From: Leifsonia sp. SCN 70-46
Lineage (GTDB): Bacteria; Actinomycetota; Actinomycetes; Actinomycetales; Microbacteriaceae
NCBI GenBank assembly: GCA_001725325.1
Contig: MEFY01000002.1
Span: 1,925,559-1,989,558 of the forward strand
Reading direction: 5' to 3'
Length of the DNA stretch: 64,000 bases
Part shown: positions 1-10,122 of the stretch, piece by piece
Position numbering within the stretch: the first letter of the stretch is position 1
How the letters are laid out: each line of letters opens with the position of its first letter
Translations under genes and position numbers: made by a program
Notes under the pieces: generated by a model
Databases searched by the model: none
Seen by the model: only the letters and a program-made list of their open reading frames with translations
Told to the model about the DNA's origin: nothing

Positions 1-636
1 CGGCGCGGCGCGGGGCCGGAGTCGGTCGACGACTTCCCCAACCAGGTCATCGAGCTGCTCGCGTGGTTCGGCACGATCCCGCCGCTCGACAACGGCATCG
101 GCTCGCACGTCGTCGCGATCCCGGGCCTCGGCGACTCGCCAGAGCTGTGGCTGCTCGGCTCGAGCGACTTCAGCGCGCGGCTCGCGGGCATGATGGGCCT
201 GCCGTTCGCGTTCGCGCACCACTTCGCGGGCGGAGCCAACACGCGCATCGCGTTCGACGTCTACCGCGACGCGTTCACGCCGTCCGTCGTGCTGCGCGAA
301 CCGCACTCGATGGTCGCGGTAGCGGCCCTCGTCGCCGACACCGCGGCGGAGGCCGAGCGCCTCATGCTGCCGGGCAACCTGGGCTTCGTGCGCATGCGGC
401 AGGGCGCGCGGCCGTCGCGCATCCCGACCCTCGCGGAGGCCGAGGCGCACCCGTGGACGATCAACGAGCGCGAGTGGGTCACGGAGCGGAACGCCCAGCA
501 GGCGATCGGCACCGTCGACCACGTGACGCAGCGGATCGACGACCTGCGGGCGGTGACGAAGGCCGACGAGGTCATCGTCGTGCCCCAGGGGCCGGAGCTC
601 GACGTCAAGCTCAGGACGCTGCGAGAGCTCGCCTAG
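1..636 (+). CDS. LLM-class flavin-dependent oxidoreductase (luciferase-like), C-terminal part; 5' end outside window
   Basis: Frame 1 is open from base 1 to TAG 634-636; product contains LGSSDFSARLAGMMGLPFAFAHHF typical of the family. Confidence 0.85.
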   Translation, partial: RRGAGPESVDDFPNQVIELLAWFGTIPPLDNGIGSHVVAIPGLGDSPELWLLGSSDFSARLAGMMGLPFAFAHHFAGGANTRIAFDVYRDAFTPSVVLREPHSMVAVAALVADTAAEAERLMLPGNLGFVRMRQGARPSRIPTLAEAEAHPWTINEREWVTERNAQQAIGTVDHVTQRIDDLRAVTKADEVIVVPQGPELDVKLRTLRELA

Positions 637-1097
637 GCCTCGCCGCGCAGCGTCGCGGCGTGCTCGCGGGCGACCCCGCGCATCCTGTCGAAGATCTCGA
701 GCACCGTCTCGAGCTCCTCGTCGGTCTTGTCGGCGAGGGCGCTCATCCACGAGTGCGACATCTCGGCGTAGACCTCGCCGATCTCGCCGCGGCGCGTCTT
801 GTTGAGCACGACGAGCACGCGACGGCGGTCGCGCGCGTCCATGAAGCGCTCGACCCAGTTGGCGCGCTCGAGGCGGTCGACCATGCGCGTGGCGGCGCCG
901 CTCGTGAGGCCGGCCGCGTCGGCGAGCTCGCTCGTCGCGACGGTGCCCTTGCGCATGAGCAGGGTTATGGCGCGGAGGTCGCTCGTGGTGAGACCGAGAC
1001 GGTCGGCGAGGGCCTCCTGCAGCGCGACACCGTCGGAGACGGTCTCGGCCACGTCAGCCTGCAGCCGGGCGACGAGTTCCGCGCGCGTGGGGGCCAT
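633..1097 (-). CDS. MarR family transcriptional regulator
   Basis: 154 aa winged-helix protein (LTTSDLRAITLLMRKGTVATSELADAAGLTSGAATRMVDRLERANWVER); convergent 4-bp overlap with upstream gene. Confidence 0.85.
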   Translation of the reverse strand: MAPTRAELVARLQADVAETVSDGVALQEALADRLGLTTSDLRAITLLMRKGTVATSELADAAGLTSGAATRMVDRLERANWVERFMDARDRRRVLVVLNKTRRGEIGEVYAEMSHSWMSALADKTDEELETVLEIFDRMRGVAREHAATLRGEA

Positions 1098-1153
1098 GGC
1101 TCATGCTAAGCCGCTTGTACCCCGATTCGCGACGACCACGCCGGTGCCGGGCG

Positions 1154-3178
1154 CTAGTTGAGCCCGCGGCGGTCGAGCAGCGGCTGGATGTCCGCGTCGC
1201 GGCCGCGGAAGTCGCGGAACGCCTCGAGCGGGTCTTTCGACCCGCCCACGCCCAGCAGCCGCTGGCGGAACCGGTCGCCGTTCGCGCGCGTGAGCCCGCC
1301 GTTCTCCTTGAACCACTCGACGGTGTCGGCGTCGAGCACCTCGCTCCAGATGTAGGAGTAGTACCCCGCGTCGTACGCCGAGTTGGCGAACACGTGCTGG
1401 AAGTAGGTGCTCGAGTACCGGGTGGGCACCGCGGGGTTGTCGAGCCCCACGGCGGCGAGGGCGGCGACCTCGAAGCCGGGCACGTCCTCGAAGTCCGCGT
1501 CGGCGGGCAGCGTGTGCCACGCCTGGTCGAGCAGCGCGGCGGCGAGGTACTCGCTCGTCGCGAACCCCTCGTTGAACGCCGACGACGCCTGGATCTTGTC
1601 CACGAACTCCTGCGGCATGGGCTCGCCGGTCTTGTGGTGCACGGCGTAGTTCGCGAGCACCTCCGGCCACAGCATCCACATCTCGTTGACCTGGCTCGGG
1701 AACTCGACGAAGTCGCGGAACGTGTTGGTGCCCGCGAACTTCGGGTACTTCACGCGCGCGAAGAGGCCGTGCAGCGCGTGCCCGAACTCGTGGAAGAACG
1801 TGTTGACCTCGTCGTAGGTGAGCAGCGTGGGCTCGCCCGCCGCGGGCTTCGGCACGTTGAGGTTGTTGGTCACGACGACGGGATGCCCGAGCAGCTCCGA
1901 CTGCGAGATGAGCGAGTTCATCCACGCGCCGCCGCGCTTCGAGTCGCGCGTGTAGAGGTCGAGCGTGTAGAGGCCCACGGGGGAGCCGTCCTCGTTCGTG
2001 ACCTCGAACACGCGCACGTCGGGGTGGTACGCGGGGATGTCGGGGCGCTCGGTGAACGTGATGCCGTAGAGCTTCGTGGCGGCGAAGAACACGCCGTCCT
2101 GCAGCACGCGCTCCGACTCGAAGTACGGCCGCATGGCGACCTCGTCGACGTCGTACTTCGCCTGGCGCACCTTCTCGCTGTAGAAGGCCCAGTCGTGCGC
2201 CTCCACGGGGTGTCCGGCCTGCGCCTCGAGGTCGGCCTGCTCCTCCTTGGCGTTGCGCGCGGCGGGCGCGGCGAGCTTGTCGAGCATGGCCCGCACGTTG
2301 CCCGGGTTCTTGGCCGTCTCGTCGGCGATCACCCAGTCCGCGTGGCTCGCGAAGCCCAGGAGCTTCGCGCGCTCGGCACGGGCACGCGCGATGTCGAGCA
2401 CGAGCTGCGTGTTGTCCCAGTCGTTGCCGCGGATGCCACGGGCCCGCGAGGCCGCCATGATCCTCTGCCGCACGTCCCGGTTGGTGAGCGACGAAAGCCA
2501 GGGGTGTCCCGTGGGCAGCACGAGGGTCACGAGGTACTTGCCCTCGAGCCCGCGCTCCTTGGCCGCCTCGGCCGCTGCCGAGATCTCGCCGGGCTCGAGG
2601 CCGGCGAGCTCGGCGACATCCTCGATGACGACCGCGAGGTCGTTCGTGTCGGCGAGCAGGTTCTTCTCGAAGCGCGTCGTGAGCGTCGAGAGGCGCTGGT
2701 TGTACTCGCGCAGCTTCTCCTTCTCGGCGTCGTCGAGGCCGGCGCCCGCGATCGTGAACTCCATGTAGTAGCGCTCCACGAGGTAGCGGCTCTCGGCGTC
2801 GAGGCCGAGGTCGTCGAGCTGGTCGTGGATCGTCTTGATGCGCCAGTAGAGCTGCGAGTCGAGCTTGATGGCGTCGGAGTGCGCGGCGAGCTTGGGCGCG
2901 ATCTCCTCCTCGAGCTCGGCCGTCGCGTCGTTGCCGTCGGAGGACACCTTGTTGAAGAACACGGTCGCGACGCGCTCGAGGGTCTGGCCCGCCTTCTCGA
3001 GGGGGATGAGCGTGTTCTCGAACGTGGGCATGTCGCGCTTCATCGTGATGGCGCGGATCTCACGGAGGTGCTCCTCCATGCCGATCTCGAACGCCGGTGC
3101 GTAGTGCTCGTCGCGGATCTGCGCGAAGGGCGGCATGCCGAAGGGGAGGGTGCTCGGTTCGAGGAAGGGGTTGCTCAT
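1154..3178 (-). CDS. M3 family metallopeptidase (peptidyl-dipeptidase/oligopeptidase)
   Basis: 674 aa with HEFGHALHGL zinc motif and M3 architecture. Confidence 0.92.
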   Translation of the reverse strand: MSNPFLEPSTLPFGMPPFAQIRDEHYAPAFEIGMEEHLREIRAITMKRDMPTFENTLIPLEKAGQTLERVATVFFNKVSSDGNDATAELEEEIAPKLAAHSDAIKLDSQLYWRIKTIHDQLDDLGLDAESRYLVERYYMEFTIAGAGLDDAEKEKLREYNQRLSTLTTRFEKNLLADTNDLAVVIEDVAELAGLEPGEISAAAEAAKERGLEGKYLVTLVLPTGHPWLSSLTNRDVRQRIMAASRARGIRGNDWDNTQLVLDIARARAERAKLLGFASHADWVIADETAKNPGNVRAMLDKLAAPAARNAKEEQADLEAQAGHPVEAHDWAFYSEKVRQAKYDVDEVAMRPYFESERVLQDGVFFAATKLYGITFTERPDIPAYHPDVRVFEVTNEDGSPVGLYTLDLYTRDSKRGGAWMNSLISQSELLGHPVVVTNNLNVPKPAAGEPTLLTYDEVNTFFHEFGHALHGLFARVKYPKFAGTNTFRDFVEFPSQVNEMWMLWPEVLANYAVHHKTGEPMPQEFVDKIQASSAFNEGFATSEYLAAALLDQAWHTLPADADFEDVPGFEVAALAAVGLDNPAVPTRYSSTYFQHVFANSAYDAGYYSYIWSEVLDADTVEWFKENGGLTRANGDRFRQRLLGVGGSKDPLEAFRDFRGRDADIQPLLDRRGLN

Positions 3179-3239
3179 GCCTCCACCCTAGGCGGCGGTA
3201 TCCGGGTGCGCACGTGCCCGCGAGCTGCGTTGACCGTCG

Positions 3240-3289
3240 CGAGATGCGTGGAATGTTCCGCCCCGCTCGCCATCCTGCGCGCAGGATGC
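3240..3289. repeat. REP-like intergenic palindromic element, copy A
   Basis: 50 nt aligning without gaps to 17117-17166 with 8 mismatches; contains perfect 18-bp palindrome CATCCTGCGCGCAGGATG (3271-3288). Confidence 0.6.
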
Positions 3290-3346
3290 AAAGAAACGAT
3301 TGCAAAGGGTAGGTTGCAAAGAACACTTTGCAATGATACCTTTGCA
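3287..3346. promoter_or_regulatory. Array of five TGCAAAG/CTTTGCA boxes (operator cluster)
   Basis: Boxes at 3287, 3301, 3315 (direct) and 3326, 3340 (inverted), 14-bp periodic; central perfect inverted repeat TTGCAAAG-AACA-CTTTGCAA; abuts ATG 3349. Confidence 0.7.
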
Positions 3347-3348
3347 CC

Positions 3349-3966
3349 ATGAGCGAGAACGAGACGCCGCCGGACCGGCAGCTGGACATGGAGAGCCTCA
3401 AGGCCCTCGCGCACCCGCTGCGGGTGCAGATCCTCGACACGCTCAGCACCTACGGCCAGTTCACCGCGAGCGGCCTCGCCGAGCGCCTGGGCGAGTCGAG
3501 CGGCGCGACCAGCTACCACCTGCGCCAGCTCGAGAAGCACGGGTTCGTGCGCGAGGTCGAGGGAAGGGGCACGGGCCGCGAGCGCTGGTGGGAGAGGATG
3601 CCCGGCGCCATCAACCTCAACGCGAGCGAGCTCGGCGACACCCCCGCCAACCGCGCGGCCACGAAGACCGTGCTGCGCCAGTGGGAGCGCAACCGCTCGG
3701 GGCTCCTGAGCGACTTCCAGGAGCGCGGCTTCGACGTGCTCCCGAAGGAGTGGCTCGGCGTCTCCGAGATCTCGACGGTCAACGTGCGCATCACCCCCGA
3801 CCAGCTCCGCGAGATCGCCGAGCACTGGGAGGCGTTCATGGAGGAGCACCTCAACCGCTACCGCGGACAGAACCCGCCGGGCTCCCGCCCGGTGCAGATC
3901 CACTTCAACGCGTTCCCCGTGATCGACGGTGACGAGACGCCCAAGAGCCCCGAGAAGGAGGCCTGA
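3349..3966 (+). CDS. ArsR-type helix-turn-helix transcriptional regulator
   Basis: 205 aa; N-terminal LKALAHPLRVQILDTLSTYGQFTASGLAERLGESSGATSYHLRQLEKHGFV. Confidence 0.85.
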   Translation: MSENETPPDRQLDMESLKALAHPLRVQILDTLSTYGQFTASGLAERLGESSGATSYHLRQLEKHGFVREVEGRGTGRERWWERMPGAINLNASELGDTPANRAATKTVLRQWERNRSGLLSDFQERGFDVLPKEWLGVSEISTVNVRITPDQLREIAEHWEAFMEEHLNRYRGQNPPGSRPVQIHFNAFPVIDGDETPKSPEKEA

Positions 3967-4049
3967 GAACCATGATCGAACTGCTCGAGAAGGCCCCGGA
4001 ATTGTCGGTGGCCGACGGTAATTTCCTACGTGAGGAAGAGGTGTACACG

Positions 4050-4274
4050 ATGACTGCAACGACCGCCGCCTACGGGATCCCCGCTCGCCGCAACCGCCCG
4101 CACGGGCTCGACAGGGCCGTCATGCGGCTGAGCCTCATGATGCTGCTCGCGGCCCGCCGCCACGCCGACCGCACGGCCGTCGGCTACGAGGAGCACACGC
4201 GCCGGCGCGCCGTGCGCCTCGCGACGCAGCAGCGCGAGCGAGCGGCGTCGACGCTCATCGCGCGCCCGTACTGA
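4050..4274 (+). CDS. small hypothetical protein downstream of ArsR-type regulator
   Basis: ORF open from 3972; ATG 4050 preceded by GAGGAAGAGG; short Arg-rich product. Confidence 0.5.
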   Translation: MTATTAAYGIPARRNRPHGLDRAVMRLSLMMLLAARRHADRTAVGYEEHTRRRAVRLATQQRERAASTLIARPY

Positions 4275-4390
4275 GCGCGCCGCGCTCCGCTCCAGACCCC
4301 CGGCCCCGGCCGTCGCGACCACGAACGCACTCGGCGTCCTAGCGCCATCCTCCTGTGCTGACCTCTCGCGGCTGTCGGGGCCGGCCTGCG

Positions 4391-4618
4391 TCAGTCCGGG
4401 TCTTCCACGAGCACGGCGCCCTCGTGGTCGATGCGGATGACCGTGCCGTCGTCGAGCTCGACGACGGGCCGCCCCTCGAGCCACGTGAGGGTCCAGCGCC
4501 AGCCGTCGGTGGAGACGCCCGCGAGCTCGCCCTCGACGCCCGCTATCGCCTCGACGACCTCGACGGGCAGCCGCGACGGGGGAGTGTCTCCCACGTTCCA
4601 GCGCGTGCCGAGCTGCAT
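4391..4618 (-). CDS. small hypothetical protein (75 aa)
   Basis: MQLGTRWNVGDTPPSRLPVEVVEAI...; ATGA overlap with upstream GNAT gene. Confidence 0.6.
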   Translation of the reverse strand: MQLGTRWNVGDTPPSRLPVEVVEAIAGVEGELAGVSTDGWRWTLTWLEGRPVVELDDGTVIRIDHEGAVLVEDPD

Positions 4619-5058
4619 CAGGTCTGCTTCTCGTACGTGACCCACGTCGTGCGGGTCGCGAGCTTGTCGTAGACGCTCTGCGCGGTCGCGTTGTCGGCGG
4701 CCGTGATCCAGCGCAGCTTGCCGCCGCCGTCGGATGCCGCCCGCTCGGCGACCGCCTCGATGAGCGCCGAGCCGGCGCCCGAGCCGCGGTGGCCGGGCTC
4801 CACGTAGAGGTCGTCGAGGTACCACTCGTTCGACGCCGTGAAGGTGTCGGGCAGCGCGCGGTAGTGCGCGAACCCGTAGGCGCGGCCGTCGTCGACGGCG
4901 ACCACCGCCTCGAGCGGCGACTCGGCGTTCATGAGCCAGTGCCACACGCCGTCGAGCACCTCGTCGCTGAACTCGGTCTTGTAGAAGACCCCGTACTCGC
5001 GGAACAGGCGGCGCCAGGCGTCCTGGTCGCCCTCATGGATGTCACGCACTTCGCTCAT
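4618..5058 (-). CDS. GNAT family N-acetyltransferase
   Basis: MSEVRDIHEGDQDAW...LYVEPGHRGSGAGSALIEAV acetyl-CoA binding motif; overlaps valS stop by 4 bp. Confidence 0.85.
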   Translation of the reverse strand: MSEVRDIHEGDQDAWRRLFREYGVFYKTEFSDEVLDGVWHWLMNAESPLEAVVAVDDGRAYGFAHYRALPDTFTASNEWYLDDLYVEPGHRGSGAGSALIEAVAERAASDGGGKLRWITAADNATAQSVYDKLATRTTWVTYEKQT

Positions 5059-7601
5059 TCGGCAGCCTCCGCGAGAACGATGTCCCGCACCTCGATGGAC
5101 TCGGACACCACGAACTCTACGCTCGCGATGCGCCCGACCGCCCGCAGGTCGCCGAGACCCTGCTCGAGGATGGCCGGGCCGGAGATCGTCGCGGATGTGA
5201 CATCCGTCTTCTGCGAGGCCTTCGCGTCGGTCTTGGCGCGGCGGATCGAGATGAGCGCCTCGCTCACGGCGGGCAGCAGGCCCGTGGGCGCGCCCGTGCC
5301 GGCCTCGTCGGGCGTCGGCCAGGATGCCACGTGGATCGAGCCCTCGTGGGTCCAGCTCCACACCTCCTCGGTCGCGAACGGCAGGTAGGGCGCGAAGAGG
5401 CGCAGGAGCACGTCGATGGCGGTGCGGAGCGCCGTGGCGGCGCTCGCCTGGCCCTCGGGCGTGCCCGAGCCGTAGGCCCGCTCCTTGACGAGCTCGAGGT
5501 AGTCGTCGCAGAACGTCCAAAAGAACTGCTCCGCCGTCTCGAGCGCGCGGGCGTGGTCGAACTCCTCGAGCGCCCTCGTCGCGGTGTCGACGACGACGGC
5601 GAGCTCGGCGAGCATGTCGACGTCGAGGGGCTCGGTGACGGCGCCCGAGGCCTCGGGGAACGAGTACACGAACTTCGCCGCGTTGAGCACCTTGATCGCG
5701 AGCCTGCGGCCGATCTTGATCTGCTTCGGGTTCTGCGGGTCGAACGCCGCGTCGGTGCCCAGGCGCGAGGAGGCGGCCCAGTAGCGCACCGCGTCGGAGC
5801 CGTGCTCGTCGAGCATGCCCTTGGGCGTGACGACGTTGCCCTTCGACTTGGACATCTTCTTGCGGTCGGGGTCGACGATGAAGCCCGAGATGCCCGCGTT
5901 CTTCCACGGGATGCGGCCCTCCTCGAGCTCGGCGCGCAGCACCGTCGAGAACAGCCACGTGCGGATGATGTCCTGCCCCTGGCTGCGCAGGGAGTACGGG
6001 AACACGAGGTCGAACAGCTCGGGGTCGGTGCCCCAGCCGCCCGCGATCTGCGGCGTGAGCGACGAGGTCGCCCACGTGTCCATGATGTCGAGCTCGCCCA
6101 CGAACCTCGTGCCGCGGTCGGCCTCGGTGTAGCCGGCGGGCACGTCGGTCGACGGGTCGATGGGCAGCACGTCCTCGCTCGGCAGGATGGGCGCGCCCTT
6201 CTCGCCGTCGGGCCCGAGCTCGTACCAGACCGGGATGGGCACGCCGAAGAAGCGCTGGCGGGAGATGAGCCAGTCGCCCGTGAGGCCTCCCACCCAGTTG
6301 TCGTAGCGCACGCGCATGTGCTCGGGCGTGAACGAGATCTGCCGGCCCGCCTCGAGCAGGCGGTCGCGCAGCCCCGCATCCCTCGCGCCGTTCTTGATGT
6401 ACCACTGGCGCGTGGAGATGATCTCGAGCGGCTTGTCGCCCTTCTCGAAGAACTTCACGGCGTGCGTGATGGGCTTGGGGTCGCCGATGAGCTCGCCCGA
6501 CTCGCGCAGCAGCTCGACGACGCGCGCCTTGGCGCTGAACACGGTCTTGCCCGCGAGCTCCGCGTAGGCGGCCTTCGCCTCGTCGGAGGCGATCACGTCG
6601 GGGGCCTCGGCGACGATGCGGCCGTCGGCCCCGATGATCGTGCGGTTGGGCAGGTCGAGCTCGCGCCACCACACGACGTCTGTGACGTCGCCGAAGGTGC
6701 AGATCATGGCGATTCCCGAGCCCTTGTCCTGCTGGGCGAGGTGGTGGGCCACGACGGGCACCTCGACGCCGAAGAGCGGCGTGCGCACGGTCGTGCCGAA
6801 GTACTGCTTGTAGCGCTCGTCGTCGGGGTGGGCGACGAGGGCGACGCACGCGGGGAGCAGCTCGGGCCGGGTCGTCTCGATCTCGATGTCGCCCGAGCCG
6901 TCGGTCTTGTGGAACGCGACGCGGTGGTAGGCCGCGGGCTGCTCCTTGTCTTCGAGCTCCGCCTGCGCGACGGCGGTGCGGAACGTGATGTCCCACAGCG
7001 TGGGGGCGTCGGCCTGGTAGGCCTCGCCGCGCGCGTGGTTGCGCACGAACGCCCGCTGGGCGGCGAGCTGCGCCTCGCGGCCGATGGTGCGGTAGGTGAG
7101 GTTCCAGTCGACGCTCAGGCCGAGCTGGCGCCAGAGGTCTTCGAACTGCTTCTCGTCCTCTGCGGTGAGGGTCTCGCACAGCTCGATGAAGTTGCGCCGC
7201 GAGATGGGCACCTGGTCGGCGGCCTTCGAGGAGGCGTTGTCGCCGCCCTCGAGGGGCGGCACGTAGTTCTCGACGTAGGGGAGCGTGGGGTCGCAGCGCA
7301 CTCCGTAGTAGTTCTGCACCCGGCGCTCGGTGGGCAGGCCGTTGTCGTCCCAGCCCATGGGGTAGAAGATGTCGCGCCCGCGCATGCGCTGGAAGCGCGT
7401 CACGAGGTCCATGTGCGTGTAGCTGAACACGTGCCCGATGTGCAGGCTGCCCGAGGCGGTGGGCGGAGGGGTGTCGACCGAGAACACGTTGTCGCGGGTG
7501 GCTGCATCCCTGTCGAACCGGTAGGTGCCCTGGGCCTCCCACGCGGGCGACCACTTGTCTTCGAGGCCTTCGAGGGCGGGTTTGTCAGGGATGTTCGACA
7601 T
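5055..7601 (-). CDS. valS: valine--tRNA ligase
   Basis: Class I aaRS with HIGH-like (GSLHIGHVFSYTHMD) and KMSKS (KKMSKSKGNVV); start at MSNIPDKPALEGLEDKWSPAW. Confidence 0.95.
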   Translation of the reverse strand: MSNIPDKPALEGLEDKWSPAWEAQGTYRFDRDAATRDNVFSVDTPPPTASGSLHIGHVFSYTHMDLVTRFQRMRGRDIFYPMGWDDNGLPTERRVQNYYGVRCDPTLPYVENYVPPLEGGDNASSKAADQVPISRRNFIELCETLTAEDEKQFEDLWRQLGLSVDWNLTYRTIGREAQLAAQRAFVRNHARGEAYQADAPTLWDITFRTAVAQAELEDKEQPAAYHRVAFHKTDGSGDIEIETTRPELLPACVALVAHPDDERYKQYFGTTVRTPLFGVEVPVVAHHLAQQDKGSGIAMICTFGDVTDVVWWRELDLPNRTIIGADGRIVAEAPDVIASDEAKAAYAELAGKTVFSAKARVVELLRESGELIGDPKPITHAVKFFEKGDKPLEIISTRQWYIKNGARDAGLRDRLLEAGRQISFTPEHMRVRYDNWVGGLTGDWLISRQRFFGVPIPVWYELGPDGEKGAPILPSEDVLPIDPSTDVPAGYTEADRGTRFVGELDIMDTWATSSLTPQIAGGWGTDPELFDLVFPYSLRSQGQDIIRTWLFSTVLRAELEEGRIPWKNAGISGFIVDPDRKKMSKSKGNVVTPKGMLDEHGSDAVRYWAASSRLGTDAAFDPQNPKQIKIGRRLAIKVLNAAKFVYSFPEASGAVTEPLDVDMLAELAVVVDTATRALEEFDHARALETAEQFFWTFCDDYLELVKERAYGSGTPEGQASAATALRTAIDVLLRLFAPYLPFATEEVWSWTHEGSIHVASWPTPDEAGTGAPTGLLPAVSEALISIRRAKTDAKASQKTDVTSATISGPAILEQGLGDLRAVGRIASVEFVVSESIEVRDIVLAEAAE

Positions 7602-7681
7602 GGTCGTGCTCCGGTTCGATATGTGCGGCACCGAGTCAGTAGGTGAGGTGCCTGAGTGTGGGGTAGTGCTTCGATGGTACC

Positions 7682-7963
7682 GTGCCCCCGCCCACGAGAC
7701 GTGTCGCCATCGACCTCCGCGGGGGTGTGCTCGGGCTCCTGGGCGTTCGGCCCACCATCGTGGTCGGAGGCCGTGCCCAGCCCAGCCAGTGGGGCGTCGG
7801 CACGTGGCAGCTGCCCGCGGACGGAGACGCCGAGGTCGCGGTCTTCCTCTACCGCTTCGGCGTCACCTGGGGCCGCGCGGCGCACACCATCGGGCCCGAG
7901 GATGCCCCGGCGCTCGTCTACCGCGCGCCGCTGCTGCCGTTCCGGCCGGGGCGGCTCGCCTAG
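7682..7963 (+). CDS. hypothetical protein (93 aa)
   Basis: GTG start; ends in CTAG shared with the convergent gene. Confidence 0.55.
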   Translation: MPPPTRRVAIDLRGGVLGLLGVRPTIVVGGRAQPSQWGVGTWQLPADGDAEVAVFLYRFGVTWGRAAHTIGPEDAPALVYRAPLLPFRPGRLA

Positions 7964-8640
7964 CCCGTCACCTTGACGATGACGCTGTCCTTGCTGCCGT
8001 CGGAGCCGACGGCGGTGATCACGTAGGTGTGGCTGCCGTTGCCGCACGTGTAGGTGAACGGACGGTACCCGTCCGGGAAGTCGTTCGTGGAGTTGCCGCT
8101 CGCGGGCAGCGAGTCCGCGAAGAAGGGCGACTGCTGGGCGTCGTTGGTGCCCGTGTCGACGCCGAAGAAGACGTTGTTCGCGTTCGACGTCGACCACTGG
8201 AGCGTGATGACGGGGTCGCCGTTCGCGCAGCTCGCGCTCGTGGGGTTGATCGTGAAGCTGTCGACGACGGCCGCGGTGCTCGGGGGCGGCGGGGCGACGG
8301 TCTCGGTGGGCGTCGGGGTGGGCGTGGGGGTCGCCGTGGGAGTGGGGGTGGCAGTGGCGGTCGGCGTGGCCGACGGCGTGCCCGTGGGCAGCGCGCTCGG
8401 GGTGCCGCCGCGCGTGAGCAGCAGCACGAGCACGACGATGAGGGCGATGAGCAGCAGCCCGCCGACCACGGCGAGGATGATGACGGGCCGGCGCGACTTC
8501 GGGTCGGCGGCGGGAGCGGGGGCGGCGGCCGGGGCCTCGAAGCGCTCGGTGGGGGAGTCTGCGGGTGCCGCGTCGAGCTTGCGCGTCGGCACGTCGCCCG
8601 TCGCGTCGAACCGCTCGGTGGGAGTGCCGTCGTCGCTCAT
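7960..8640 (-). CDS. membrane-anchored protein with Thr/Pro-rich linker and extracellular domain
   Basis: TM segment VIILAVVGGLLLIALIVVLVLLL followed by TPTATPTPTPTPTET linker. Confidence 0.75.
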   Translation of the reverse strand: MSDDGTPTERFDATGDVPTRKLDAAPADSPTERFEAPAAAPAPAADPKSRRPVIILAVVGGLLLIALIVVLVLLLTRGGTPSALPTGTPSATPTATATPTPTATPTPTPTPTETVAPPPPSTAAVVDSFTINPTSASCANGDPVITLQWSTSNANNVFFGVDTGTNDAQQSPFFADSLPASGNSTNDFPDGYRPFTYTCGNGSHTYVITAVGSDGSKDSVIVKVTG

Positions 8641-8740
8641 GCCTCGCCCCTCGGTGGAGAACGCACGGGGTAGTGCCCCCGGACGAGGAAAGCCTACGGC
8701 CAGCCCTCGTCCGGGGACAACGGGTGATGAGGGGTGTCCG

Positions 8741-10078
8741 CTAGTCGGCGATGTCGTCCACGGGGCGCTTCCAGCGCGCCGCGATGAGCGACGTCACGAG
8801 CGTGATCGCGGAGATGACCGCGAGCACGACGCCCGGGTGCCACCACGCGGCATCCGTCGCGTTCGACAGCTCCTGCGTGACGAGCGGGATGAATCCCGAG
8901 ATCGTCGCCGCGAGCGCGTAGGCGATCGACATGGCGCTGTAGCGGATGGGACCGCCGAAGATGTTCGCCATGAGTCCGCCGAGGCCCGCCCACGCGAGGG
9001 TGGGCAGGATGCCGCCGATGATCATCGTGCCGACGAGGATCTGGAACGTCGCGAACTGCAGCAGGTAGTACATCGGGAACGCGATGGCGAGCGTGCCGAT
9101 CGCGCCGATGAGCACGACGCGCGCCGGCCCGATGCGGTTGGCGAGCACCCCGAAGAGCGGGATGGTCACGAACTGCAGGAGGCTGCCGATGAGCGTCGCG
9201 AGCGCGAGGTCCGGGTAGGAGAACCCGAGCACGCTGATGCCGTAGCCGATCGTGTACGTGTTCATGAGCGAGTACGACCCGATGCCGAGCAGCGCGGTGC
9301 CGACGGCGACCGCGATGGCCACGGGGTGCTTGCGCAGGGCCGCGAGCACGGGGATGCGCTCACGCCTGTCGCCCGCGAGGATGCTCTTGAACACGGGCGT
9401 CTCGTCGATCGTGAGCCGCAGGTACAGCGACACGAGCAGCAGGGGGAACGCCGCGAGGAACGGGATCCGCCAGCCCCACGCGAGCATGTCGGGCCCGGAG
9501 ATGACGAGCGGGAGCGTGAGCAGCAGCGCGGCCGTGATGGTCGTGCCGATGGGCGAGCCGAGCTGGGGGAGCGCGGCGTAGAAGCCGCGCCTCTTGGGCT
9601 CGACCTGCTCGACGGCGATGAGGATGCCGCCGCCCCACTCGCCGCCGAACGACAGGCCCTGGATGACGCGCATGAGCAGCAGCAGGATGGGCGCCGCGAT
9701 GCCGATGGTCGCGAAGTCGGGCAGGAGCCCGATGACGCCCGTCGCGATCCCCGTGATGGTGATCGTGATGATGAGCGTGCGCTTGCGCCCGATCCGGTCG
9801 CCGATGTTGCCGAAGATCGCGGCGCCGATGGGGCGCACCACGAAGGCGACGGCGATGCCCGCGAAGGAGGCGAGCAGCGCCGCCCCCGTGTCGAGCTCGG
9901 GGAAGAACAGGGTGGGGGCGAAGATCGCGGAGAAGTACGCGAACACGTAGAAGTCGTACGACTCCAGGGATGAGCCGACGAGTGCGGCCCAGACTGCCCT
10001 ACGGGCCTTGCGGCTGTCGTAGAGCGGGACGGGTGTTGCTTCGGTAGTGGTTGGCACTTTGCCACTGGTGATAGTCAC
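8741..10078 (-). CDS. MFS transporter (metabolite:H+ symporter/MHS type)
   Basis: 12-TM protein, GSSLESYDFYVFAYFSAIF and GGEWGGG motifs; start taken as GTG 10078 (ORF open to 10111). Confidence 0.85.
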   Translation of the reverse strand: MTITSGKVPTTTEATPVPLYDSRKARRAVWAALVGSSLESYDFYVFAYFSAIFAPTLFFPELDTGAALLASFAGIAVAFVVRPIGAAIFGNIGDRIGRKRTLIITITITGIATGVIGLLPDFATIGIAAPILLLLMRVIQGLSFGGEWGGGILIAVEQVEPKRRGFYAALPQLGSPIGTTITAALLLTLPLVISGPDMLAWGWRIPFLAAFPLLLVSLYLRLTIDETPVFKSILAGDRRERIPVLAALRKHPVAIAVAVGTALLGIGSYSLMNTYTIGYGISVLGFSYPDLALATLIGSLLQFVTIPLFGVLANRIGPARVVLIGAIGTLAIAFPMYYLLQFATFQILVGTMIIGGILPTLAWAGLGGLMANIFGGPIRYSAMSIAYALAATISGFIPLVTQELSNATDAAWWHPGVVLAVISAITLVTSLIAARWKRPVDDIAD

Positions 10079-10122
10079 GCGGACAGTAAACCAGCACTTG
10101 GACGATTCCATTTCCGCATTAG

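Noticed and set aside
7602-7700. T-box or other riboswitch upstream of valS
   Set aside because: No TGGTACCGCG-type motif or long leader on the minus strand.
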